A stretch of DNA of 64,000 nt from Falsiroseomonas stagni DSM 19981 (GTDB taxonomy: Bacteria > Pseudomonadota > Alphaproteobacteria > Acetobacterales > Acetobacteraceae), in NCBI RefSeq assembly GCF_900114315.1, contig NZ_FOSQ01000011.1, positions 1 through 64,000 of the forward strand, read 5' to 3'. The notes below the pieces were generated by a model. The model had not been told where the DNA came from. It did no database searches and saw only the letters and a list, made by a program, of their open reading frames with translations. The translations under genes and the position numbers were made by a program. Positions 52,146 to 61,801 of this stretch are shown in pieces. Every line of letters starts with the position of its first letter. Within the stretch, counting starts at the first letter, position 1.

Positions 52146-52589
52146 ATGAACATCGAAGCCGTATTGCGGCTGACGAGCCATGGGGTCATCGCGGTGACGC
52201 CGGAAAGTCCGGTGGCGGAAGCAGCGAGGTTGATCGCGGCACACCGCATCGGCGCGGTGGTGGTGCAGGACCGCGGCGGCAACGCCATCGGCCTGCTCTC
52301 CGAATTCGACATCGTCCGCATCGTGGCCGAACGCCGTGCCGGCATCCGCGGCCTGGCGGCGGAGGATGCGATGCGCCGCACGCCCATCTCCGTCCTGCCC
52401 GATACCAGCGTGGCGGATGCCATCGCGCTGATGGCGGATGGCGATCTGCGCCACCTGCCCGTCTGCACCCCCGAAGGCCGGCTGCTCGGCCTGGTGGGCC
52501 TGCGCGACCTGCTGCGCCACCGCCCGGATCCCGCCGCCCATCCCGGTGCCGCCGAGGGTCAGGACAACAGCCGCGCCTATGTGAACTGA
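52146..52589 (+). CDS. Two-CBS-domain protein (second of a pair)
   Basis: A 147-residue CBS pair. The first domain contains GVIAVTPESPVAEAARLIAA and GLLSEFDIVRIVAERRAG. The second contains MRRTPISVLPDTSVADAIAL, LRHLPVCTPEGRLLGLVGLR and DLLRHRP. It matches the preceding protein domain for domain but differs in sequence, so the copies have separated for some time. Expected role: nucleotide-dependent regulation. The 126-bp gap to the first copy shows no clear promoter, so both may be on one transcript. Confidence 0.87.
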   Translation: MNIEAVLRLTSHGVIAVTPESPVAEAARLIAAHRIGAVVVQDRGGNAIGLLSEFDIVRIVAERRAGIRGLAAEDAMRRTPISVLPDTSVADAIALMADGDLRHLPVCTPEGRLLGLVGLRDLLRHRPDPAAHPGAAEGQDNSRAYVN

Positions 52590-52662
52590 ACGCGGCGCCA
52601 CTTTTGCCTGCCCCCGGCGCGCAGCCCGCGCTGGCGGGCCCGCGCTTCCTGGAGACTTCGCG

Positions 52663-53643
52663 ATGATTCAACGCCGCCTGCTGCTCGGCACCCTTGCCGC
52701 GCCCTTGCTGGTTCCTGCCCTGGCGCGGGCACAGGGCTCGCCCTGGGTGCCCGACCGCCCGCTGCGGCTGCTGATCGGCTTCCCGCCCGGCGGTGCCTCC
52801 GATGCCGCCGTTCGCATCATCCAGCCCAGGCTTTCGGCATTGCTCGGCCAGACCGTCGTGGTGGACAACCGCGCGGGCGCCGGCGGCAACCTGGCGGCGG
52901 AAGCCGCTTCCCGCAGCGCGCCGGATGGCACCACCCTCGTCTCCGCCAATATCGGCACCCTGGCGGTGAACCCGGCGCTGGTGCGGCACATGCCCTTCCA
53001 TCCCGTGAATGATTTGGCGCCGCTGTCGCTGATCTTCAACGCGACCAATGTCCTCGTCGTCCCCGCCTCCCGCCCCTGGCGGAGCGTGGCGGAGCTGGTG
53101 GCGGCGGCGAAGGCGCGGCCGGACACGATCACCTACGGCACCGGCGGCGTCGGCTCCCCGGGCCATCTCTGCGGCATCCTGCTGGACAAGATCGCGGGCA
53201 CGCGCACCGTCTCCGTCCCCTATCGCGGCGGCGGGCCGCAGATGCTCGGGCTGGTGGCCGGGGAGCATGACTTCTCCTTCTCCCCCATGGGCACCGTCAC
53301 CACCCACATCGCCGCCGGCACCATCCGGGCGCTGGGGGTTTCCACCCGCACCCGCGCGCCCGAACTCCCCGACGTGCCGACGATGATCGAGACCGGCCTG
53401 CCGGACTACGAGGTGCTGAACTGGGACGGCATCCTGGTGCCGCGCGCGACGCCGGCGCCGATCCGCCAGCGGCTGGGCGACGTGATCCGCCAGGTGCTGG
53501 CGGAGCCGGAGATCGTGTCCGAATTCGCCAAGCGCGGCCTGACGCCCCGCCCGACCAGCGAAGCCGCCTTCGCCGCGCAGCTCGCCTCGGACAGCGAAAC
53601 CTGGCAGGGCCTGATCCGCGCGGCGGGGATCGAACCGAGCTGA
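52663..53643 (+). CDS. Bug/TctC-family binding protein
   Basis: A 326-residue Bug protein. The signal peptide (MIQRRLLLGTLAAPLLVPALA) is followed by WVPDRPLRLLIGFPPGGASD, VVVDNRAGAGGNLAAEAASR, ITYGTGGVGSPGHLCGILL, TVSVPYRGGGPQMLGLVAGE and VPTMIETGLPDYEVLNWDGI. It is the third Bug protein in the window and again lacks a permease. A short gap (73 bp) follows the second CBS gene. Its ligand is unknown. A strong hairpin begins 6 bp after the stop. Confidence 0.88.
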   Translation: MIQRRLLLGTLAAPLLVPALARAQGSPWVPDRPLRLLIGFPPGGASDAAVRIIQPRLSALLGQTVVVDNRAGAGGNLAAEAASRSAPDGTTLVSANIGTLAVNPALVRHMPFHPVNDLAPLSLIFNATNVLVVPASRPWRSVAELVAAAKARPDTITYGTGGVGSPGHLCGILLDKIAGTRTVSVPYRGGGPQMLGLVAGEHDFSFSPMGTVTTHIAAGTIRALGVSTRTRAPELPDVPTMIETGLPDYEVLNWDGILVPRATPAPIRQRLGDVIRQVLAEPEIVSEFAKRGLTPRPTSEAAFAAQLASDSETWQGLIRAAGIEPS

Positions 53644-53649
53644 AACGTG

Positions 53650-53680
53650 AAGGCCCGGGCGTTCATCCCGCCCGGGCCTT
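53650..53680. terminator. Terminator hairpin between the Bug gene and dedA
   Basis: AAGGCCCGGGC (53650-53660) and GCCCGGGCCTT (53670-53680) form a perfect 11-bp stem with a 9-nt loop. The A's of one arm and T's of the other make it usable in both directions for the convergent genes. Confidence 0.75.
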
Positions 53681-53746
53681 CTGTCGTCACCGTCATCATT
53701 CCGTCACAACCCGGGATTGCCGCTACTCGCGCCCCGGTTGCGAGTG

Positions 53747-54337
53747 TCAGGTCGGCTGGACAGCGGCGCGGCGTCGGCGCCACCACCAGCGCGCCAGGAA
53801 GAAGCCGACCACCGAGAAGGCGATGCCGCCGATCGCCCAGAAGATGTTCTCCGCCCCCAGCCAGGCGCCGAGGAACCAGCCCGCGGCCACGAAGCTCGCG
53901 GCCCAGACGCCGGCACCGATGAAGTTGAGGATCGCGAAGCGGCGATAGGACAGGCCCGCCATGCCGCAGGCCGCCGCCGCGACGTTGCGGATGCCGTAGA
54001 GGAAGCGGAAGCTCAGGATGAAGTAGGCGCCGTATCTGTGCAGCAGGACGGAGGCGCGTTCGAAATGCTTGCGCGCCTTGGGCATCCGCTCCAGCAGCCG
54101 CGGGCCGAATTTCCAGCCGAGATAGAACCAGCACTGGTCGCCGCAGAAGGATCCGAACCAGGCGGAGAGCATCAGGAGCCAGGGGTCGATGAGCCCGGTC
54201 GCCGAACCGACGGCCGCCGCGGCAATGACGAAGGTCTCGCCTTCGAGGAACGCCCAGAGGAACACGCCGAGATAGGCGAGTGAGCCCCAATCCTCCCAGA
54301 TTTCTGCCAAACCTGCTCTCCCGCTCGTGATGAGCAT
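53747..54337 (-). CDS. DedA-family membrane protein
   Basis: A 196-residue DedA/VTT-domain protein. It has GVFLWAFLEGETFVIAAAAV near the start (the glutamates sit in the re-entrant helix), FGSFCGDQCWFYLGWKFGP, HRYGAYFILSFRFLYGIRNV with the family's Arg residues, and AAACGMAGLSYRRFAILNFI. DedA proteins move polyprenyl phosphates or phospholipids across the membrane and keep the proton gradient. ATG 54337 is used; a TTG a few codons later has a better ribosome site and is possible. The gap to the autotransporter gene is 79 bp. Confidence 0.88.
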   Translation of the reverse strand: MLITSGRAGLAEIWEDWGSLAYLGVFLWAFLEGETFVIAAAAVGSATGLIDPWLLMLSAWFGSFCGDQCWFYLGWKFGPRLLERMPKARKHFERASVLLHRYGAYFILSFRFLYGIRNVAAAACGMAGLSYRRFAILNFIGAGVWAASFVAAGWFLGAWLGAENIFWAIGGIAFSVVGFFLARWWWRRRRAAVQPT

Positions 54338-54416
54338 GACTGATATGCAGGATGATGAAAAGACATCCAGGGACCATTAATGCGGTGTCACATTTAAGAC
54401 AGGTCGGCGAAGAAGC

Positions 54417-57400
54417 TCAGAATTCGTAACGCAGCCGCGCCGTTCCGCCGACGCTGGTCACATTGCCGCTGAACTCACCCTCCATCCGGCTGTGCAGGGT
54501 GATGCGGTCGGCCAGCGTCACCTCCAGCCCCGCCCCGACCAGCGCCGCGTTCCGGTCCGGCCGCGCGCCATTCGTCACGAAGCCGGTGCTGCGCTCCCCC
54601 GCGAAGTTGGACAGCATGCCCGCTTCCCGGTCGAGGTAATGCGCCCAGGCCAGGCGCCCCACCAGCCGCAGGTTCAGCCCCAGCGACCGGCCGAGCAGGT
54701 CGCTCCGCCCGACCTCGTATTCGCCCCCCAGCCCGATCTCGGTCCGGGTCGTGGCCTGGGTGGTGGGCTGCACCGTCAGCGCCGCGGCGGTCGCGCCGCC
54801 CGAGGCGGTCTCCGAATAGCCCTCGCTCCGTGTCCAATGGCCCTGGTAGGCGAAGGCCGGGATCGGGGTGAAGCCGCCGATCTTCGCCATCTCGTAGGCC
54901 GCCTCGATCCGCGTGGACCAGGTCTGCGGCACCGTCTCCGCCCGCGCGGCCCCGTTGAGGTAGCTCATCGACCGGCTGGTATCGGCTTCCATCCGCGTAT
55001 GGCTGCCGGCGAAGCCCAGGAAGAGCGGCCCGAACCAGTGGGAGCCGAAGAGGCCGCCTTGGAACACCTCCCCGCTCGCCCGCCCCTGCCCGCCATCCAG
55101 CGTCGCCTCCCCCTGCCCGCCCGCGAAGGCGAAGCCGAAGGTGGTCCCGGCGCCGAGCCGCATGTCGGTGCCGGCCACGCTGCCGGCATGGCGGGTCTGG
55201 CGCGTGGCGGAGCCGGTCGCGCCCTCTCCGGCGGTGCGGCCATAGCCGCCGGTCGCCGCCACCCAGACGGAATAGGGCTGGTCGGAGGACCTTTCCCCCC
55301 GCCGCAGCCGGGATCCGTCCAGCATCGCCGCCAGGAATTGCGACGCCGCCTGCTGGGTGATCGCGGCCGGCGCGGTGCCGACTTCCCCGGTCAATTGCCG
55401 GGCCGCGGCACGGGTCTCGCCAGCCGGCGCGTTCAGCACGCCGAAAAAGGGGTCGGCCGAGCCGCTCCGCGCATCCAGCGCGTTGGTGACGTTGACGACA
55501 TTGGTGGGCGTGTCGGGCGCCAGGGTCGGCGTCAGCGACTGGGGTTGCAGCACCAGCGACACGCCATTCGGCGTCAGCGCGATCAGCGGGTTCACGCCCG
55601 CGCCGAAGCTGCCGGTGGTGGAGACCGCATCGAAGGCACCCGTCCGCCCGCCCGCGGCATTCACCAGCACGAAGGGCGTGTTGAAGGTGAAGCTGGTCCC
55701 GATCGGCACCAGGCGCAGCGTGCCCGCCAGCGCCGCGGTGCCGGAGACGTTGATGCGATCCGCCGCGCCGCCCTGCACCTCCATCACCGTCACCGATCCC
55801 GGCTGCAGGACGAGGTTGCCGGCGACGGTCAGCGTGCCGATGGAATTGCCCGGCGCGATGGTGCCCGCCACGGCCGTGGACCCCACCGTCCCCGTGCCGC
55901 CCAGCAGCCCGCCCGCCTCCACGCTGACGGGGGAGGCCAGGCTGCCATTCACCACCAGCGTGCCGGACCGGACGGTGGTGGTGCCGGTGTAGGTGCTCGT
56001 CCCCGTCAGGGTCAGTTGCGCGCCGCCGGTCAGCAGCAAGCCGCCGCCGGTCCCGTCCTCCGCCCCGCCATCGGTGATGGCGCCGGACAGGGTGCCGCCG
56101 CCGCCGATGGTCAGCAGGTTGCCGCCCAGCCGGACGGTGCCCGCGCCGGACAGTCCGGCGACGCTCGTGCCGGGCAGGTTCGCGCCGGAGATGTCGAAGG
56201 TCGTGCCCGCGCCGACAGAGACCGCGCTGCCCGCCAGCGACCCGGCGCCGGACAGCAGCAGGGAACCGGCCTGGATCGTGGTCGCGCCGGTGAAGCTGTG
56301 CGCCCCGGTCAGCGTCAGCGCGCCGCTGCCCTGTTTCACCAGCCCGCCCGTGCCGCTGACCACGCCGCCATAGGTCACGGCATCGGACCGGTTGAAGCCG
56401 AGCGTCGTACCCGCCCCCAGCGCGACATTGCCCGCGATGCTGCCGGTGGTGCCGCCATTCCCGACCGTGAGCGACCCGCCCTGCACCGCGATGCTGCCCG
56501 AGGTGGTGCTGGCGCCCGTCAGCACCCGCGCCTCACTGCCCGCGAAGGTCACGTTGCCGCTGCCGGTGATGTCCACCGGCAGCGCGCCGCCCGCGACGGA
56601 CAGGATGGTCAGCGTGCCGGTGCCGAAGGTCTCGATCGTGCCGCCGGTCGCGGACAGCGTGCCGAGGGTGAAGGCCGCCATGGGGGCCGAATCGCTGCCC
56701 ATCCGCAGCGCGCTGCCCGCCACCAGGTTCAGCCGGGCGCCATTGCCCGTGGCGCTGTCGAAGACCTGCAACGCGCTGCCGCCCCCGCCCAGCGTGATCG
56801 TCGCCGTGCCGAGCGAGCCGTTGGAGCCCACGCTCACCACGCCGCCCGCCGCCATGCCGATGCTGGCATTGCCGAGGCTCGCCGTGCCGGCCGGCCCGGT
56901 CATGTTGACGTCGATCGAGGCCGCGTTGGTGACGGTGGCATTGCCGAGGATGGAGGCGCCCAGCAGCACGATCGGCACGCCATTGATGGTCGCGCTGCCG
57001 CCGCTGGCGGTGCCGGAGAACTGCACCACCGTCGGCCCGCCCGTGCCGCCGCTGACCGCCGCATTGCCGAGGCTCGCCCCGTTCTGGAGCAGCAGCCGCA
57101 CCGCGCCGCTGGGATCGGCCGGGCTCAGCAGGATGGTCGGCGCGAAGTCGGAGGCATTGGCGATGCCGGCGCCGTCCAGGGTCAGCGCGACGTCATTGCC
57201 GAAGCCGCCATTCAGGGTGATGGCATAGGCCGGCGCACCGGCCTCGAAGGACAGGGTGCCGAAGGCCCGTGAATTGTCGAGGAAGACGCTGGTCGTGCCG
57301 GTGGCGCCGAAGGTCGCGGTGCCGGTCGGCACCGAATCGGGGATCCAGTTCCCGCCCGATCCGAGGTCGCCGCTGCCGAAGCCGTTCCAGGTGCCGTCCT

Positions 57401-57479
57401 GGGCCGCGGCCTCGGCCGCGACAAGGGCGAGGCAGCCCAGCAGTGGCGCGATTCCGCCACCCACGCGCAGCCCTGCCAT
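54417..57479 (-). CDS. Type V autotransporter with beta-helical passenger
   Basis: A 1020-residue protein. A signal peptide (about 1-27, ending AEAAAQ) is followed by a Gly/Ala/Ser/Thr-rich passenger with passenger-associated repeats ([60 protein letters not shown]). The C-terminal 280 residues form the autotransporter barrel and end in RLRYEF, the terminal Phe recognised by the BAM complex. The passenger would be exposed at the surface; no protease catalytic triad or adhesin signature was noticed. It is a single gene with no regulator nearby. Confidence 0.93.
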   Translation of the reverse strand: MAGLRVGGGIAPLLGCLALVAAEAAAQDGTWNGFGSGDLGSGGNWIPDSVPTGTATFGATGTTSVFLDNSRAFGTLSFEAGAPAYAITLNGGFGNDVALTLDGAGIANASDFAPTILLSPADPSGAVRLLLQNGASLGNAAVSGGTGGPTVVQFSGTASGGSATINGVPIVLLGASILGNATVTNAASIDVNMTGPAGTASLGNASIGMAAGGVVSVGSNGSLGTATITLGGGGSALQVFDSATGNGARLNLVAGSALRMGSDSAPMAAFTLGTLSATGGTIETFGTGTLTILSVAGGALPVDITGSGNVTFAGSEARVLTGASTTSGSIAVQGGSLTVGNGGTTGSIAGNVALGAGTTLGFNRSDAVTYGGVVSGTGGLVKQGSGALTLTGAHSFTGATTIQAGSLLLSGAGSLAGSAVSVGAGTTFDISGANLPGTSVAGLSGAGTVRLGGNLLTIGGGGTLSGAITDGGAEDGTGGGLLLTGGAQLTLTGTSTYTGTTTVRSGTLVVNGSLASPVSVEAGGLLGGTGTVGSTAVAGTIAPGNSIGTLTVAGNLVLQPGSVTVMEVQGGAADRINVSGTAALAGTLRLVPIGTSFTFNTPFVLVNAAGGRTGAFDAVSTTGSFGAGVNPLIALTPNGVSLVLQPQSLTPTLAPDTPTNVVNVTNALDARSGSADPFFGVLNAPAGETRAAARQLTGEVGTAPAAITQQAASQFLAAMLDGSRLRRGERSSDQPYSVWVAATGGYGRTAGEGATGSATRQTRHAGSVAGTDMRLGAGTTFGFAFAGGQGEATLDGGQGRASGEVFQGGLFGSHWFGPLFLGFAGSHTRMEADTSRSMSYLNGAARAETVPQTWSTRIEAAYEMAKIGGFTPIPAFAYQGHWTRSEGYSETASGGATAAALTVQPTTQATTRTEIGLGGEYEVGRSDLLGRSLGLNLRLVGRLAWAHYLDREAGMLSNFAGERSTGFVTNGARPDRNAALVGAGLEVTLADRITLHSRMEGEFSGNVTSVGGTARLRYEF

Positions 57480-57581
57480 GATCCGTCCCGCCCCCGATTG
57501 CCCGCGCGTTGCTCAAGAATCTTGCGCAAAGGAGAGCTTAATCGTCGCGGCGGCCCGGCGTTAACCAGATTCGACGGGCGG

Positions 57582-58469
57582 TCAGCAGGCCTCGGCGCGG
57601 AAGACCCGGCTCGGCGTCACGAATTCCTCCTGCGCGGCGACCGTCAGGATCTCCCGGCTGCCGGCCTCCGCCGTGCGGCGCAGCAGCCCGTAGATGGAGG
57701 AGGCGGCGGCCGACAGCGCGACGGAGGCCTGGCCCCAGCGCAGGCGGTGGAACAGGAACAGCGCCGCGATGGCATCGCCCGCGCCATTGACGTTCACCGG
57801 CAGCAGCGGCGTGCGGACGCGCCAGAACTGCCCGCCATCGGCGGCCAGCAGGTCCATGGCGTCGGCGGGCGTATCATCCACCCGCAGGGAGGTCACCAGC
57901 ACGCAGCGCGGGCCGCGGGCCTGGAGGGCGGCGACCGCCGCCTTCGCCTGGCCGAGCGTGGTGACGCTGGTGCCGGCCATCCATTCCAGCTCGAACTGGT
58001 TGGGGGTGATGATGTCGGCCGCCGGGATGGCGCGGTCGCGCATGAATTCGGGGATGCCGGGGCGGACGAAGATGCCGCGCCCGACATCGCCGATCACCGG
58101 GTCGCAGCAATACATCGCATCGGGGTTGGCGGCCTTCACGCGGGCGGTGGCGTCCAGGATCGCCTCCCCGATCCCGGCGGCGCCCATGTAGCCGGACAGC
58201 ACCGCGTCGCAGCGCGGCAGGGCGCCGCGTTCGGCGATTCCCTCCACCAGTTCCTGGATCAGCTCCGCCCCGAAGACGCTGCCGCGCCAGGCGCCGTAGC
58301 CCGTGTGGTTGGAGAACTGGACCGTGTTCACCGCCCAGACCTCCGCCCCCAGCCGCTGCAGGGGGAAGACGGCGGAGGCATTGCCGACATGGCCATAGGC
58401 CACCCAGGACTGGATGGAGAGGATGTTCAGCGGGCGCCCCGAATCGGAGGGGGAGGTGGCCTGGTTCAT
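57582..58469 (-). CDS. pdxY: Pyridoxal kinase
   Basis: A 295-residue ribokinase-fold enzyme. It has [20 protein letters not shown] at the start, [54 protein letters not shown] and the anion hole/catalytic segment [15 protein letters not shown] (Asp of GAGD). It phosphorylates pyridoxal to PLP in the cytoplasm as part of vitamin B6 salvage. AGGACG precedes ATG 58469. It is divergent from rpmE. Confidence 0.93.
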   Translation of the reverse strand: MNQATSPSDSGRPLNILSIQSWVAYGHVGNASAVFPLQRLGAEVWAVNTVQFSNHTGYGAWRGSVFGAELIQELVEGIAERGALPRCDAVLSGYMGAAGIGEAILDATARVKAANPDAMYCCDPVIGDVGRGIFVRPGIPEFMRDRAIPAADIITPNQFELEWMAGTSVTTLGQAKAAVAALQARGPRCVLVTSLRVDDTPADAMDLLAADGGQFWRVRTPLLPVNVNGAGDAIAALFLFHRLRWGQASVALSAAASSIYGLLRRTAEAGSREILTVAAQEEFVTPSRVFRAEAC

Positions 58470-58673
58470 GCGCTTCGTCCTGCTTCGCGCCCCCGCTATG
58501 GCGTCGCGGGGCGGGCAGGATCAACCCCAACCGCCGCGCAGCGGCGCGCATCGATCCCGGCGGGGCGCCGCCGCGCGCGGAAGGTTGCGCGTCGGCGCGC
58601 CCTCCCCTATAGCGCGCCTTCCCTGTGCCTGCCGGTCACCGTCGGCGGGACCTTCTGTATGAGCGGCGGACCG

Positions 58674-58904
58674 ATGAAGCCCGACATCCATCCCGAGTAC
58701 CACACCATCAACATCATCATGACGGATGGTACGACCTTCACCACCCGGTCGTGCTACGGGAAGGAAGGGGACACGATGCGCCTCGACATCGACCCGAAGT
58801 CCCACCCGGCCTGGACCGGCCAGCAGCGCGTGATGGACACGGGCGGCCAGATCGCCAAGTTCAACAAGAAGTTCGCCGGCCTCGGCGTCCGCAAGACGGC
58901 CTGA
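58674..58904 (+). CDS. rpmE: 50S ribosomal protein L31 (zinc-free form)
   Basis: A 76-residue L31. The start [20 protein letters not shown] is typical of alphaproteobacterial RpmE. The product has [40 protein letters not shown] and the usual KFAGLG end. It lacks the CxxC pairs of the Zn-binding version (one Cys only). ATG 58674 is preferred over ATG 58659 because the family starts with MKPDIHP. Two terminator-like hairpins follow. Confidence 0.93.
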   Translation: MKPDIHPEYHTINIIMTDGTTFTTRSCYGKEGDTMRLDIDPKSHPAWTGQQRVMDTGGQIAKFNKKFAGLGVRKTA

Positions 58905-58910
58905 GCAATA

Positions 58911-58932
58911 GACGGCGGGCCAACCCGCCGTC
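58911..58932 (+). terminator. Hairpin directly after rpmE
   Basis: GACGGCGGG (58911-58919) and CCCGCCGTC (58924-58932) form a perfect 9-bp stem with a 4-nt loop. There is no U-tract, so it may act with the next hairpin. Confidence 0.6.
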
Positions 58933-58948
58933 CTGCCCGCGCATGATG

Positions 58949-58984
58949 AAGCGCGCTTCCGGCACCGCCGGGGGCGCGTTTTTT
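58949..58984 (+). terminator. Rho-independent terminator after rpmE
   Basis: A GC-rich stem (GCGCGCTTCCGGC / GCCGGGGGCGCG, imperfect) is followed by TTTTTT at 58979-58984, the classic intrinsic-terminator layout. Confidence 0.75.
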
Positions 58985-59133
58985 CACGTCCGCGCCCCCT
59001 CTTGAACGGCGCCAGGCCGTTGCTTAACTCCTGCATCGCTGGCGGTGCCCGATAGGGGCCGACAGCGCGGACCAGGGGTCCAGGTCGCCCGGTATCGGGG
59101 ACCGTCACGACCCCTCGGATTCGCCGTGCAACG

Positions 59134-59159
59134 ACCTTGCTCCCGCAGGAGGTCTTTCT
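59134..59159 (+). promoter_or_regulatory. ROSE-type RNA thermometer hairpin in the hsp20 leader
   Basis: ACCTTGCT (59134-59141), a CCCGC loop and AGGAGGT (59147-59153) pair to hide the Shine-Dalgarno sequence. This includes the UUGCU/AGGA pairing with a bulged G that defines ROSE elements of alphaproteobacterial small heat-shock genes. The hairpin ends 6 bp before the hsp20 ATG. Upstream leader sequence (about 59090-59130) has a further GGGG/CCCC stem, as expected. Confidence 0.8.
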
Positions 59160-59633
59160 ATGAACACGCTCGATTTCGCTCCCCTCTTCCGCACCGCCAT
59201 CGGCTTCGACCGCATGGCCCGCCTGGCGGAGACCGCGCGCGCCGCGGCCGAGGGATCCAGCTACCCCCCCTACAACATCGAGAAGACGGGCGAGGACAGC
59301 TACGTGCTGACCATGGCCGTCGCCGGCTTCGGGCCGGAGGACATCGATGTGGTGGCGCATGAGAACACGCTCACCGTCTCCGGCAAGGCGCCCCAGGCGC
59401 AGGCCGAGAATGGTCGCGTGCTCTATCGCGGCATCGCCGGCCGCGCCTTCGAACGCCGCTTCGTCCTGGCCGACCACATCGTGGTCGAGGGCGCGGATCT
59501 GCAGCACGGCCTGCTGCATGTCGCGCTGCGGCGGGAGGTGCCGGAAGCCCTGAAGCCGCGCCGCATCGCGATCCAGGCCGGCGCGCCGAAGGTCATCCAG
59601 AACGAGGCCCAGGCGGTCCAGCAGGCCGCCTGA
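59160..59633 (+). CDS. Small heat-shock protein (Hsp20/IbpA family)
   Basis: A 157-residue alpha-crystallin-type chaperone. The N-terminal arm has FAPLFRTAIGFDRMARLAET, the IbpA-like opening. The alpha-crystallin domain follows: PPYNIEKTGEDSYVLTMAVA, GFGPEDIDVVAHENTLTVSG, YRGIAGRAFERRFVLADHI and the end of the domain GLLHVALRREVPE. It holds unfolding proteins during heat stress. The leader carries a ROSE-type thermometer, so translation should rise with temperature. A terminator follows at 59646. Confidence 0.93.
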   Translation: MNTLDFAPLFRTAIGFDRMARLAETARAAAEGSSYPPYNIEKTGEDSYVLTMAVAGFGPEDIDVVAHENTLTVSGKAPQAQAENGRVLYRGIAGRAFERRFVLADHIVVEGADLQHGLLHVALRREVPEALKPRRIAIQAGAPKVIQNEAQAVQQAA

Positions 59634-59645
59634 CGTCAGCGACCG

Positions 59646-59672
59646 GGCCGGCGGGACAACCCGCCGGCCTTT
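59646..59672. terminator. Convergent terminator between hsp20 and the DUF1192 gene
   Basis: GGCCGGCGGG (59646-59655) and CCCGCCGGCC (59660-59669) form a perfect 10-bp stem with loop ACAA, followed by TTT. It fills the 42-bp gap between convergent genes. Confidence 0.8.
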
Positions 59673-59675
59673 CCG

Positions 59676-59870
59676 CTACCCCTGCGGCCCCAGCTTGAAG
59701 AACGCCGAAGCCGCCGCCCTGCTGGCCTCCCGCTTGCCGATCTCGCGCTCCGCGCGGCCGATCTCCTCCCGCAGCGCCTCGATATAGGCGCGCAACTCCT
59801 CCACCCCCCAGGCATCGATCACCGGCGGCGTGAAGCGGTTCCGGGGCCGCGGCCCCTCCTCCTCCATCAT
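59676..59870 (-). CDS. DUF1192-family small protein
   Basis: A 64-residue protein with an acidic/basic head (MMEEEGPRPRNRFTPP) and the DUF1192 core VIDAWGVEELRAYIEALREE, followed by a helical IGRAEREIGKREASRAAASA and a short end. Members occur in alphaproteobacteria, are predicted to be coiled-coil and have no assigned function. GGGGGAG lies 5 bp before ATG 59870. It is divergent from trcR. Confidence 0.85.
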   Translation of the reverse strand: MMEEEGPRPRNRFTPPVIDAWGVEELRAYIEALREEIGRAEREIGKREASRAAASAFFKLGPQG

Positions 59871-60002
59871 TCCTGCTCCCCCGTTTCCTCGGGCTTTGAC
59901 CCGGCCCGGCCCCCTCTCTATATCCGATGCTGACGAGGCGCGGGCGCCCCGGCGCGCGGTTCCGCGTGCCCAGGCGGCGGCCCGACCACCAAAGGGTAGA
60001 AC

Positions 60003-60575
60003 ATGAAGACGCCCCTGATGCCGAAGGCCACCGCGGTGTGGCTGATCGAGAAGACGTCGCTCTCCTTCGAGCAGATCGCCGATTTCGTCGGCATGCATCC
60101 GCTCGAGGTCCAGGCCATCGCCGATGGCGAGGTGGCGCAGGGCATCGTCGGCTACGATCCCGTGGCGAATGACCAGCTGACGCGGGAGGAGATCGTGCGC
60201 TGCGAGGCCTCCCCCGGCGCGCGCCTCCAGCTCACGGAACGGTCGATGCCGCTGCCGAAGCAGCGCGGCAAGGGTGCGCGCTACATCCCCGTCGCCAAGC
60301 GGACGGAGCGCCCGGACGCCATCGCCTGGCTGCTGCGCAACTATCCCCAGCTCTCGGACCCGCAGATCGTCAAGCTCCTCGCCACCACGAAGGAGACGAT
60401 CGCGAAGGTGCGGGACAAGACCCATCCCAACACGCCGAACATCAAGCCGCGGGATCCCGTGACGCTCGGCCTCTGCACCCAGACCGCGCTGAACGAGGCG
60501 GTGGGCATCGCGATGGAACGCCATGGCGGCGGCCCGATCCCGCCGCCCCTGCCGATGGACGACCAGGCGGCCTGA
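60003..60575 (+). CDS. trcR: TrcR/DUF1013-family cell-cycle regulator
   Basis: A 190-residue DUF1013 protein, named TrcR in databases as a cell-cycle transcriptional regulator of alphaproteobacteria. The N-terminal HTH-like region is MKTPLMPKATAVWLIEKTSL and SFEQIADFVGMHPLEVQAIA. The second half repeats an HTH-like pattern, DAIAWLLRNYPQLSDPQIVK and LLATTKETIAKVRDKTHPNT, before NIKPRDPVTLGLCTQTALNE. AAGGG precedes ATG 60003. It is a single-gene transcript ending at a strong hairpin. Confidence 0.88.
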   Translation: MKTPLMPKATAVWLIEKTSLSFEQIADFVGMHPLEVQAIADGEVAQGIVGYDPVANDQLTREEIVRCEASPGARLQLTERSMPLPKQRGKGARYIPVAKRTERPDAIAWLLRNYPQLSDPQIVKLLATTKETIAKVRDKTHPNTPNIKPRDPVTLGLCTQTALNEAVGIAMERHGGGPIPPPLPMDDQAA

Positions 60576-60581
60576 CCAGTA

Positions 60582-60609
60582 ACCCTCCCCCGGTCGTCCG
60601 GGGGAGGGT
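60582..60609. terminator. Convergent terminator between trcR and a DUF465 gene
   Basis: ACCCTCCCCCGG (60582-60593) and CCGGGGGAGGGT (60598-60609) form a perfect 12-bp stem with loop TCGT. It lies 6 bp after the trcR stop and 11 bp before the end of the convergent gene. Confidence 0.78.
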
Positions 60610-60620
60610 GACGCCCTGCC

Positions 60621-60794
60621 TTAGTGCAGGCGCGTTCGCAGCTTCTCCATCTCCTCCTTCAGCCGGAGCTTTTCCCGCTTCAGCCGGACGAGCTCGAGGT
60701 CGTTCGGCTTCGGCCGACATCCCTCCTCGGCAATCCGTGCCTCCAGCGTCGCGTGCCGCTCCTCGAGGGATCGGATGCGTGCTGCTTCAGCCAT
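60621..60794 (-). CDS. DUF465 (YdcH-like) coiled-coil protein
   Basis: A 57-residue protein of the DUF465 type: MAEAARIRSLEERHATLEAR, then IAEEGCRPKPNDLELVRLKR and EKLRLKEEMEKLRTRLH. The middle ending (D.E..RLK+.KL.LK+E+..L) is the family signature and forms an antiparallel coiled coil. Function is unknown, although the family is widespread in proteobacteria. ATG 60794 starts the family pattern. A second DUF465 gene lies 292 bp away, divergently. Confidence 0.87.
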   Translation of the reverse strand: MAEAARIRSLEERHATLEARIAEEGCRPKPNDLELVRLKREKLRLKEEMEKLRTRLH

Positions 60795-61086
60795 GCGCAA
60801 GGTTCCTTGTCCGTTGCCACGCGGGGCAAAGGCAGGACGATCCGCGCCACGGTGGGCGCCACGATCCCAAGGATCGAAACCGGGAAGGCGGCACCCAGGC
60901 ACCGGGGGCGCGCATCCGTCCCTTCTGCGCCCGCGCCTCCCATGTTATGCCGAGCCCCGGCAGGGTCCAGCACTATGTTTGCGATCCGCCGGGTCGAGCG
61001 GCACGTTTTTTCGAGGGGCCTTAACCCTTGATCAACCGTTGTTTCGCGGCCCCGATCTGCCTCTTCAACCGGCACCCAGGGGGCGC

Positions 61087-61287
61087 ATGCAGGCCGACCG
61101 CGACAGCCTTCTCCGACGCCTGCATGAGCTGCGGAGCGAGCACCGGGACCTCGACACCGTCATCGCCCGGCTCAGCGAGGCCGGGACCGATGCCCTGCAG
61201 CTCCAGCGCCTCAAGAAGCGCAAGCTGAAGCTGAAGGACGAGATCGCCTGGCTCGAAGGCCGCCTCGTCCCCGACATCATTGCCTGA
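61087..61287 (+). CDS. DUF465 (YdcH-like) coiled-coil protein, second copy
   Basis: A 66-residue DUF465 protein: [20 protein letters not shown], then [20 protein letters not shown] and [16 protein letters not shown]. It matches the neighbouring DUF465 protein in pattern, with a longer N-terminal helix. Function unknown. Its stop is 10 bp before purE on the same strand, so it is probably cotranscribed with purEK. Confidence 0.87.
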   Translation: MQADRDSLLRRLHELRSEHRDLDTVIARLSEAGTDALQLQRLKKRKLKLKDEIAWLEGRLVPDIIA

Positions 61288-61297
61288 GGGTTCGCCC

Positions 61298-61797
<500 letters not shown>

Positions 61798-61801
<4 letters not shown>

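Noticed and set aside
54492-57272. A very long open frame (926 codons) on the plus strand opposite the autotransporter gene.
   Set aside because: It is Arg/Gly/Ala/Pro-rich with no motif, and is the antisense shadow of a gene with signal peptide, repeats and barrel. High GC removes stops from antisense frames.
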